The notes under the pieces: generated by a model
Told to the model about the DNA's origin: nothing
The model's database searches: none
What the model saw: the letters and a program-made list of their open reading frames with translations, nothing else
NCBI GenBank assembly: GCA_003452965.1
Contig: DMMW01000040.1
Coordinates: forward strand, 10,903-27,341
DNA length: 16,439 nt
Direction of reading: 5' to 3'
DNA from: Elusimicrobiota bacterium
GTDB taxonomy: Bacteria; Elusimicrobiota; UBA8919
Position numbers and translations under genes: made by a program
Part shown: in pieces, positions 1-5,967 of the stretch
How positions within the stretch are numbered: position 1 is the stretch's first letter
How the letters are laid out: each line of letters opens with the position of its first letter

Positions 1-39
1 ACCGTTGGTGGGCAAGAAAGAATCAGTGGCGGAAGTGGT

Positions 40-92
40 GGGCGATAGAGCAAGAAAACTCTATAACGCATTTTGTTTCACGTGAAACAATT
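40..92. repeat. parS-bearing inverted repeat, left copy
   Basis: This 53-nt stretch is the reverse complement of 1737-1789 with one mismatch (A49 against G1780). The shared block contains a complete parS site and about 35 nt of flank on one side. Beyond the block, on the other side of parS, 73-102 is an exact 30-nt inverted match to 3694-3723. The copy is thus a composite: one flank is shared with the second parS locus and the other with the third. Confidence 0.9.
74..89. other. parS centromere site 1
   Basis: The 16-bp palindrome TGTTTCACGTGAAACA is a perfect match to the chromosomal parS consensus known from Bacillus subtilis. ParB (Spo0J) binds such sites as a CTP-dependent clamp and recruits SMC for segregation of the origin region. 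The palindrome extends to 18 bp (73-90). No parA or parB gene is in the window, so the cognate protein must be encoded elsewhere. Confidence 0.93.
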
Positions 93-132
93 TTAAAATC
101 AGCGGATAGTGTATAGAGATGAGAGGTTAGGA

Positions 133-1422
133 TTACGCTGTCTTTAAATCATACACATTTTTTACTTGACGGATTTGGTGTTTCTTAAAACTGCCGGTGT
201 TTTGGTTAGCGGTAAAAATAATCCTGCCGTCAATTTCGGGAGCTTGAAATTCGGAATGCCCGAAATTAGAAGTATCAGCTAAAGCATAAATTTTCTTACC
301 AAGCCATTCCATGTTTTTATTTAATGTAATCTTTTGTTGAGTTTCCATTAATTCATTATATCTTGCTTGTTTAGTTGTTGAAGGCAGAGAATCTGTGAGT
401 TTATATGCCTTTGTTCCTCGCACTTTTGAAAACATAAAAGCACCTAACCAATGAAAACTCAAATTGTTAATGTCTTTTAAAAGCTTTTGAAAGAATTCTT
501 CTGTTTCTCCCGGAAAACCGACTATAATAGTTGTTCGTAAAGTAATATTATGTATTTTCCTTTGAAGTTTTTCAATACAATTAAAAATTATTTTTGAAGA
601 AGGACGCCCCATTTTTTCTAAAATAGAATCTACCGTATGTTGAATGGGTATATCAATATATTTACATATTTTTTCGTTTTCAGCAATAGTTGAAATTAAG
701 TCATCAGTGAAATGGGCAGGATGGGTATAAAGCAGCCTAATCCACTTTAGTTCTTGTATCTTTGATATATTTTCCAATAATATATGTAGTACCTGTTTCT
801 TATAAATATCTATCCCATATAGAGTAGTATCTTGTCCTACTAAAATAACTTCTTTTCTACCGGTTGAAATAGCATTTTTAACGTCATTAATAATATATTC
901 CATTCGCCTACTTCTAAAAGGTCCGCGCAATTTTGGTATAATACAATAATTACAATGATTGTTGCACCCTTCGGATATTTTAATATATGCGTAACTTTTT
1001 GGTGTTGAAAATAGTTTTGGTTGACTGGAAATTATAAATCTTGGTTGACTAACATGCATAATAGTCTTTTTAGAGGTGTATAAGGAGTTGATAATATCAG
1101 ATATATTTTTAAAATCTGAACTACCCAATATGGCATCAATCTGAGGATACTTTTTAAACAGTGTGCTTTTTTCACGCTGAGGAAGGCATCCGCAAAGAAC
1201 CAGTTTTTGATGTTCAGGTTTATTTGATAACAAATTTTCAATATTGGAATACGCTTCCCTTCTTGCGGAATCAATAAAAGCGCAAGTATTTAAAATTACT
1301 ATATCAGCATTTTGTGGTTTAGATATAAGTAAAAAACCTTCACTTGCCAGAATACCAGCAATTGTCTCTGAATCAACCAGATTCTTATTACAACCCAGAG
1401 ATATAATATTTACCTTTTTCAT
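133..1422 (-). CDS. rimO: RimO, ribosomal protein S12 methylthiotransferase
   Basis: RimO is a cytoplasmic radical-SAM enzyme with two iron-sulfur clusters that adds a methylthio group to an aspartate of ribosomal protein S12. The 429-aa product has the normal family length. The N-terminal UPF0004 domain (about 1-130) starts with the typical SLGCNKNLVDSE motif and supplies cluster cysteines C11, C47 and one of C77/C79 (CGC). The radical-SAM core has the CxxxCxxC motif at C153, C157 and C160 (EGCNNHCNYC), and the last 65 or so residues form a TRAM domain. SLGCxKNxVDSE and the length favour RimO over its tRNA-modifying paralogue MiaB. The ATG at 1420-1422 lacks a clear Shine-Dalgarno sequence. 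The gene stands alone between two inverted parS repeats. Confidence 0.93.
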   Translation of the reverse strand: MKKVNIISLGCNKNLVDSETIAGILASEGFLLISKPQNADIVILNTCAFIDSARREAYSNIENLLSNKPEHQKLVLCGCLPQREKSTLFKKYPQIDAILGSSDFKNISDIINSLYTSKKTIMHVSQPRFIISSQPKLFSTPKSYAYIKISEGCNNHCNYCIIPKLRGPFRSRRMEYIINDVKNAISTGRKEVILVGQDTTLYGIDIYKKQVLHILLENISKIQELKWIRLLYTHPAHFTDDLISTIAENEKICKYIDIPIQHTVDSILEKMGRPSSKIIFNCIEKLQRKIHNITLRTTIIVGFPGETEEFFQKLLKDINNLSFHWLGAFMFSKVRGTKAYKLTDSLPSTTKQARYNELMETQQKITLNKNMEWLGKKIYALADTSNFGHSEFQAPEIDGRIIFTANQNTGSFKKHQIRQVKNVYDLKTA

Positions 1423-1526
1423 ATAATGATACTGTTAAAAAACCCCTTTTCTGCTGTGATTACAATAATACAGGTCCTTAAATCACTGCAAGTGTATCTT
1501 TTAATCAAAAAATTCCGCACATCTTG

Positions 1527-1699
1527 GAGACTGTGTCATAATGTCATTTCATATGTCATTCTGCCCAGAATGACAAACAGGAGTTGCAACACAGTCTAGA
1601 TAGCGCTGCTAAAACATTGCAAAGATTGCGCTTTGCTTACGCTTTGCTGCTACAAAATGGAAAACGAAATACCTTCATTAACAATTGCGGCACAGTCTC
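1527..1699. mobile_element. MITE-like element, copy 1
   Basis: This 173-bp non-coding element is bounded by a perfect 9-bp terminal inverted repeat, GAGACTGTG (1527-1535) and CACAGTCTC (1691-1699). It is flanked on both sides by TTG (1524-1526 and 1700-1702), a candidate 3-bp target duplication. Inside are a 9-bp-stem hairpin at 1554-1575 (TGTCATTCT, GCCC loop, AGAATGACA) and a 58-nt 3' core at 1641-1698. The core is almost identical to 5028-5085 and recognisable at 11125-11182. There is no ORF, so any movement would need a transposase from elsewhere. It fills much of the 455-bp gap between rimO and the DUF2723 gene; the rest of that gap holds parS site 2 and repeat fragments. Confidence 0.7.
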
Positions 1700-1736
1700 T
1701 TGTTGCGAAGTAGTTCATTTGGCGTAATCCTTTTTG

Positions 1737-1789
1737 AATTGTTTCACGTGAAACAAAATGCGTTATAGAGTTTTCTTGCGCTATCGCCC
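1737..1789. repeat. parS-bearing inverted repeat, right copy
   Basis: This is the inverted partner of 40-92, with 52 of 53 positions matching. Similarity continues weakly past 1789, where CCGCCACT recurs after a 1-nt offset. A GC-rich fragment at 1807-1823, CCTTCGGCGGGCAGGCA, follows; it belongs to the repeat family seen in full at 3640-3686 and 11773-11814. Confidence 0.9.
1740..1755. other. parS centromere site 2
   Basis: A second perfect TGTTTCACGTGAAACA palindrome, 1,666 bp from site 1. It lies in the intergenic region between rimO and the DUF2723 gene, inside the right copy of the inverted repeat. Confidence 0.93.
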
Positions 1790-1877
1790 TATCCCCCGCC
1801 ACTAAACCTTCGGCGGGCAGGCACTATCGCACAATATCATTATAGTATGGTTCAAATAACTCTATGACATTTAAATA

Positions 1878-3569
1878 TTAAAATTGTTTAGATTGTTCTG
1901 CTATTATCTCTGCCTCTTTTATTAAGCCACCTTGTTGCAAAATCACGGATGCATTAAAGAATGCTGAAGAATAATACGAAATTACTTGTTTTTCATAATA
2001 ATCTAAAATATCATTAGATTTGCGGAATCTATATAAATCATACAAATGGATAGTTTCTTTTACTTTTTGTGCTTTAGACTCTATATTTTCATTTGCTAAA
2101 AGTCTGCAAGCTACTCCTGTTGGAACAACATAATTTTCGAGTCCGGAATGAACACCTTCAGTAAAAACTGGATATTTGGATGAGTTCTTTAAAAGGCAAT
2201 CAATGGTAGAAGAGCAGTGTTCTTTTAAAAATAAATCAGGGTATTTATTTTCATATTCCCGTATCCTCCAAGGCAAAAATGAGTTATATACTATTTTAAT
2301 ATCATTCCGATATTTTCCAGCATATTGAAGGTAGTTAATCGTAAATATCGGCATATCAGCAATCATAGAAAGAAAAGAATTTTTGCCAATGGAAAGCATT
2401 AAATTCTTGCCATAATCTAAAGCCAGAAAATTATTTCTTTTATTTAACTTATTGAAATTGGTAATTCCAAGAAAGAGTGGGAATAAAATAAATAAAGGAA
2501 CAATAGATTTTGGAATCACTTTTTTTATACATATACCTATTAATATGACAAGAAAAATAGATGGTAATGCACAAGCGGGCTCAAGCATTGCAAGCGAGAA
2601 TTCATTATTTGGGAGACGAGACAAGAATATAAAAAATGGTCCTGTAAAAAGGAATAATAACAGAATGGTTAAGTTAAAAGTGTTTTTGAAACTAACTGTA
2701 ATACCAATAAATAAAAGTAAAATACCTATTACACCAATATTATTCTTAAGAAGGGATAAATATATTTTAAATGAATCTAATAAAGAGCTATTTGTTCCGG
2801 AATAGCGGCTGGAAAGGTTCATAGTCCCATAATCCGCCCTAGAAAGCACTTTTACAAAATTGCTGAAATTGCTTGGATTACCCCAGTTATTTATCGGTTG
2901 TCTTGACGCTCTTATTGGTAAGAATAAATAAATTGAAAAACCTAACAAGAAAAATATCATTAGATATTTTATAGTTTTAATATTCGTAATATAATATTTA
3001 GATTTAATTAGAAAATATGCAATACCAGGAACTAATAATAAAAGTGTCTGATGATTGCCCAAGCCCAACCCGAATAAAAAACTTAACAACAGCAATTTGT
3101 CAGTGTGAAAAAGAAGGATATAAATTACAATAATTGCAAAAAGAGCATTTAATGAATAGATTTCACTTAAAATACTTTGTCGCCAAAAAGCTGTGGAAAT
3201 CGCCAAAGAAAATGCAGTAATTGCACCTATCCATTTGGATTCTAATTTTTTACTGACAATTAAATAAACGATTGTAACGCATAAGGCAGAAGTAATCGCA
3301 GAAAAAATATTAGTTCTATACGCAATATTTCCAAGAGGGATTAAGGTGGTCCAAATTTTACCAAGAATTACGTATAAAGGATAACCAGGCGGGTGGGCAA
3401 TACCAAGAGTATAAGCAGAAACAATCAAATCTCCGGCATCTCTAAATGATTGAATTGTTGAATAAAGAGTGTAAAGATAAATACCAAAAGTGATAAAGAA
3501 TACTATTATAAACATCGTTTTGAAAATGATTAAAATGATTTTTGGACTAACGATTATGTGATTTTTCAA
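1878..3569 (-). CDS. DUF2723-family polytopic membrane protein, probable GT-C glycosyltransferase
   Basis: DUF2723 proteins are polytopic membrane proteins of the GT-C type, thought to transfer sugars from lipid-linked donors on the outer face of the inner membrane. Family signatures are visible: an acidic RDAGDL in the first external loop (43-48, with D44 and D47), HPPGYP at 59-64, FWRQSILSEIYSLNA at about 128-142, GNHQT at 171-175, LPIRA at 217-221, NWGNP at 228-232 and RADYG at 244-248. About ten hydrophobic segments fill the first 380 residues; the last 170 or so are mainly soluble. The given start is a TTG. An ATG at 3513-3515 (residue 19) is the alternative, and neither has a good ribosome site, so the N-terminus is uncertain. 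At 563 aa it is on the short side for the family. Donor and acceptor cannot be read from the sequence. Confidence 0.8.
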   Translation of the reverse strand: MKNHIIVSPKIILIIFKTMFIIVFFITFGIYLYTLYSTIQSFRDAGDLIVSAYTLGIAHPPGYPLYVILGKIWTTLIPLGNIAYRTNIFSAITSALCVTIVYLIVSKKLESKWIGAITAFSLAISTAFWRQSILSEIYSLNALFAIIVIYILLFHTDKLLLLSFLFGLGLGNHQTLLLLVPGIAYFLIKSKYYITNIKTIKYLMIFFLLGFSIYLFLPIRASRQPINNWGNPSNFSNFVKVLSRADYGTMNLSSRYSGTNSSLLDSFKIYLSLLKNNIGVIGILLLFIGITVSFKNTFNLTILLLFLFTGPFFIFLSRLPNNEFSLAMLEPACALPSIFLVILIGICIKKVIPKSIVPLFILFPLFLGITNFNKLNKRNNFLALDYGKNLMLSIGKNSFLSMIADMPIFTINYLQYAGKYRNDIKIVYNSFLPWRIREYENKYPDLFLKEHCSSTIDCLLKNSSKYPVFTEGVHSGLENYVVPTGVACRLLANENIESKAQKVKETIHLYDLYRFRKSNDILDYYEKQVISYYSSAFFNASVILQQGGLIKEAEIIAEQSKQF

Positions 3570-3639
3570 CGACTGGGCATAATTGTTTAAAACAGCAGAT
3601 AATAAAAGTTAAAATATTGAGTTCATAATTAGGGTCTGC

Positions 3640-3686
3640 TGAAAAACTCCATGCCTACGTTCCCAAGGAACTTCGGCAGGCAGGCA
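3640..3686 (+). repeat. Dispersed GC-rich repeat (CATGCCTAC...CTTCGGCAGGCAGGCA), copy 1
   Basis: The sequence begins TGAAAAACTCCATGCCTACG and ends CTTCGGCAGGCAGGCA. The same unit occurs inverted at 11773-11814, with an indel of about 5 nt in the middle, and as a fragment at 1807-1823. It is far richer in G and C than the surrounding DNA and abuts the parS-3 repeat. Confidence 0.8.
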
Positions 3687-3693
3687 GCATCCC

Positions 3694-3723
3694 CTGATTT
3701 TAAAATTGTTTCACGTGAAACAA
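3694..3723. repeat. parS-bearing repeat, third copy
   Basis: These 30 nt are the exact reverse complement of 73-102. The copy shares with copy 1 the flank that copy 2 lacks (CTGATTTTAAAA before parS). After 3723 it does not continue into the flank shared by copies 1 and 2. Confidence 0.88.
3707..3722. other. parS centromere site 3
   Basis: A third perfect TGTTTCACGTGAAACA palindrome, intergenic between the DUF2723 and peptidase genes. Three exact copies of a 16-bp site in 3.7 kb cannot be chance and mark this as part of the origin-proximal segregation domain. Confidence 0.93.
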
Positions 3724-3767
3724 TAACTTTTAAAGAGTTTTTTTGGTTTATATTGTTTTTTAGGACA

Positions 3768-4682
3768 CTATTTGATAGATAATCCTTTGTGCCATTCTGC
3801 TTCTAAATCGGAAAAATTATTAAACCTTGACTGATAACCCCATAAAAGTGCATTATCAATATTTGCTGTTTCTTTTAATTTTAATATAAAATTGTAAAAA
3901 TGTTCTTTTGGATAATTATCAAGCATAAAACTTATTATGGAACCTGATTGTAAATACCAGATATTAACTTTTTCTGAAGATGCCTTAGATAAATCAAAAT
4001 TCAAAAATTCGTCAGCTGGTAAAAAATTCATTTTATCAAAAGGATAGGTCTTTAAATTACTGAACTTTTTTTCTTGGTGTATCGCCAATCCTTCATGTAT
4101 CCATTTGGGGATTTTTTCGGCTAAAGTGGCTAAAAAGTCGTTAAATATCAAATGAGTTACTTCATGTGATAATATATTTTTTATGTTGTCACTCTCATAT
4201 GTATATATCTTTCTTGATGAAACATATCCGCCTGACCATTCAGGACGTTTGGTTTTTTCCTTATAATCTTTAGAATCCTTATATATATAGATAGTATATC
4301 TTTCAAAAGGATTAAAATTGTAAAGATTAGTGTCTGATATTACCGAACTATAAATTTGTTCAATATACTGAACAACGTTATTTAATAATTGCTCATTGTA
4401 GGAAAGAAGTAAAAAATGGGGTGTATATAATTGAGAATAACCTGCGGGGAAATCCGGTATGCTTTCGGGATAGATACCGGCATCAGATTTTAATCTTTGC
4501 ATTAATACGATTTGTTCTTTTAATGATTGTAATTCTTCAGTGTTTGTTTTTAATATTCTTTCATTTTTGATTTCTACGAATTTAGAAATTGCCATAAAAA
4601 AGAACCATAAATAAATTGCCATTACAACGCCAATAGTTAAAAGCCAATAAGAACGTTCAACTTCTATATTGAAAAGCTTCAT
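3768..4682 (-). CDS. Membrane-anchored HExxH zinc metallopeptidase (peptidase MA-like)
   Basis: The 304-aa product (from the ATG) has one N-terminal membrane helix (about residues 13-32) with no cleavage site seen, followed by a short Leu/Glu/Lys-rich, possibly coiled-coil stretch (about 40-65). The rest should face the periplasm. The catalytic motif HEVTH is at 173-177, and a downstream WIHEGLA (194-200) supplies the likely third zinc ligand, Glu197. HExxH plus EGLA is the gluzincin arrangement of the peptidase MA-like family. The substrate is unknown. A TTG 15 nt upstream (4695-4697) is in frame, but the ATG at 4680-4682 is preferred because it lies right at the predicted transcription start of the promoter at 4689-4717. 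It is transcribed toward the DUF2723 gene across a 200-bp gap with parS site 3, so joint transcription is possible but unproven. Confidence 0.75.
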   Translation of the reverse strand: MKLFNIEVERSYWLLTIGVVMAIYLWFFFMAISKFVEIKNERILKTNTEELQSLKEQIVLMQRLKSDAGIYPESIPDFPAGYSQLYTPHFLLLSYNEQLLNNVVQYIEQIYSSVISDTNLYNFNPFERYTIYIYKDSKDYKEKTKRPEWSGGYVSSRKIYTYESDNIKNILSHEVTHLIFNDFLATLAEKIPKWIHEGLAIHQEKKFSNLKTYPFDKMNFLPADEFLNFDLSKASSEKVNIWYLQSGSIISFMLDNYPKEHFYNFILKLKETANIDNALLWGYQSRFNNFSDLEAEWHKGLSIK

Positions 4683-4688
4683 GGCAAA

Positions 4689-4717
4689 ATTATACAATAA
4701 AACTTGCTTTTTTGCAA
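4689..4717 (-). promoter_or_regulatory. Predicted sigma-70-type promoter of the peptidase gene
   Basis: On the minus strand TTGCAA (4712-4717) is separated by exactly 17 bp from a perfect TATAAT (4689-4694). Transcription would start about 7 nt on, at position 4682, which is the A of the peptidase ATG. That predicts a leaderless mRNA. AT-rich DNA gives many chance matches, so confidence is moderate. Confidence 0.5.
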
Positions 4718-4810
4718 TAAATAATTTATAATAAATTTAATGTTTTTTTATCGGTAACAAGGAAATTATAAGGGTAAGTTAAAGACATTTTTTTATTTAC
4801 CCTACATCCG

Positions 4811-4860
4811 GTCCCACAAAAAGTCGGGACGGGTAAGCAGTCCTGCAATCCATGGAATCC
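4811..4860 (+). repeat. Dispersed GC-rich repeat with hairpin, copy 1
   Basis: GTCCCACAAAAAGTCGGGAC (4811-4830) can fold into an imperfect hairpin. It is followed by CGGGTAAGCAG, TCCTGC and GGAATC. The same order of blocks recurs at 7835-7882. It lies in the 440-bp divergent region between the peptidase and MBL genes, which otherwise holds a promoter (4689-4717), a MITE-like element (4921-5086) and no gene. Confidence 0.65.
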
Positions 4861-4920
4861 TGAAACAAAAGATACCACGTTCATTCTCGAAGGATGAAGG
4901 TTTTTAATCCACAGGACTTC

Positions 4921-5086
4921 CAGACTATGTCATAATTTCAAGATTGTAGCTGCAACGCGCTAGCGATGCAGAACGATAGCTCTGCTAAAACAGGGCAAAG
5001 CTTACGCTTTGCTTACGCTTTGCTTACGCTTTGCTGCTACGAAATGGAAAACGAAATACATTCATTAACAATTGCGACACAGTCTG
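4921..5086. mobile_element. MITE-like element, copy 2
   Basis: The 166-bp element has terminal inverted repeats CAGACTATGTC (4921-4931) and GACACAGTCTG (5076-5086), matching at 10 of 11 positions. It is flanked by TTC on both sides (4918-4920 and 5087-5089), a candidate 3-bp target duplication. It aligns with 1527-1699 along its length: a GACT(A/G)TGTCATAAT start, a CTGCTAAAACA block and a nearly identical 58-nt core (5028-5085). It has no ORF. Its right end is 40 bp before the MBL-hydrolase start, so it may affect expression of that gene. Confidence 0.72.
5000..5032 (+). repeat. Tandem 11-mer (GCTTACGCTTT) x3 inside MITE-like copy 2
   Basis: Three perfect head-to-tail copies of GCTTACGCTTT. 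MITE-like copy 1 has one perfect unit at 1635-1645. The degenerate copy at 11115-11127 carries the unit in reverse complement (GCAAAGCGTAAGC). The motif therefore varies in number and orientation among related elements. Confidence 0.92.
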
Positions 5087-5126
5087 TTCGCTCGTGTAGT
5101 TTCACTTGACTTTTCCTGGGGGAGAA

Positions 5127-5966
5127 ATGATTATAAGATTTTGGGGTGCAAGAGGTTCAATACCGGTTTCCGGAAAGGAATACTTGAAATACGGCGGCAA
5201 TACAACCTGTGTTGAAATTGAAACTAAGAACAAAAAAACAATAATAATTGATTCGGGAACCGGCATAAGAAAATTAGGTAATAAACTTGTCAAAGAAAAC
5301 AAAAAGAAATATAATATTATTTTTACCCATTCACATTGGGATCATATCCTCGGATTCCCGTTTTTCAAGCCGCTCTATATAAAAGGTACTGAAATTGAGA
5401 TGTATGGATGTCCTTTTTCACAGGAGTCTATTAAGAAAATTATTTCAGGAATGATGAATCCTCCTTATTTTCCGGTTGATTTTAGCAGAGTTAAATCGAA
5501 AATATCGTATAGTAATTATTGTGAAAAAGAATTTGAAATTGATTCAGTAAGAATTAAGCCGATATTATTAAGTCATCCAAATCAAGGCATGGGTTATAAA
5601 TTTAGTGAAGACGGAAAATCTTTTGTTTTTTTAACGGATAATGAATTAACATATAAACATTCCGGAGGACTCGAGTTCAACGATTATAGAATCTTTTGCG
5701 AAAATGCGGATTTGTTAGTACATGATTCGGAATATACTTCAGAGGAATATAAATTTACGAAAACATGGGGACATAGTGTTTATACGGATGCGATAAAATT
5801 GGCAATTGAGTCTAAAGTCAAAAGATTTGTACTTTGGCACCATAATCAAGAACGTACTGACATTCAGCTTGATAAAATTATAGACAATTGTAAAACAATA
5901 GCAAAAAAAACCGGGCTAAATTTAGATATTTTTGCTGCTCAGGAAGAAATGGAAATAGAATTGTAA
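5127..5966 (+). CDS. MBL-fold metallo-hydrolase
   Basis: A 279-aa metallo-beta-lactamase-fold hydrolase, predicted cytoplasmic. It begins MIIRFWGARGSIPV and has a YGGNTTC motif, the usual opening of the small stand-alone MBL group that includes PhnP-like and TaR3-like proteins. Metal ligands are visible in order: H68, H70, D72 and H73 in THSHWDH, H150 (LSH), D171 (LTDNE) or D200 (HDSEY), H216 (WGHS) and H238 or H239 (LWHHN). The substrate is unknown; a phosphodiester is plausible. The ATG at 5127 follows a G-rich ribosome site (GGGGGAG, 5118-5124), while an in-frame TTG at 5106 would add seven residues unlike the family. The stop is one base before the next start, so the gene is translationally coupled to the TMTC-like gene. 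Confidence 0.85.
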   Translation: MIIRFWGARGSIPVSGKEYLKYGGNTTCVEIETKNKKTIIIDSGTGIRKLGNKLVKENKKKYNIIFTHSHWDHILGFPFFKPLYIKGTEIEMYGCPFSQESIKKIISGMMNPPYFPVDFSRVKSKISYSNYCEKEFEIDSVRIKPILLSHPNQGMGYKFSEDGKSFVFLTDNELTYKHSGGLEFNDYRIFCENADLLVHDSEYTSEEYKFTKTWGHSVYTDAIKLAIESKVKRFVLWHHNQERTDIQLDKIIDNCKTIAKKTGLNLDIFAAQEEMEIEL

Positions 5967-5967
5967 A

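Noticed and set aside
2452..2805. Plus-strand open frame of 117 codons inside the DUF2723 gene
   Set aside because: Shadow of the well-supported minus-strand gene; no ribosome site or family motif.
40..3723. parS sites as operators of a GntR/LacI-type regulator or generic palindromes
   Set aside because: All three match the 16-bp ParB consensus exactly, are intergenic and lie near the conserved origin-proximal gene cluster, which fits parS far better.
4975..5045. Tandem GCTTACGCTTT as a CRISPR-like array or iteron
   Set aside because: Units are contiguous with no spacers, only three copies exist, and the same unit sits in related MITE-like elements, so it is part of the element.
4698..5126. 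Divergent strand-switch region as a replication origin
   Set aside because: Gene orientation switches here and one near-match to a DnaA box (TAATCCACA, 4905-4913) is present, but there is no cluster of boxes and no dnaA nearby. Promoter and MITE-like element explain the region better.
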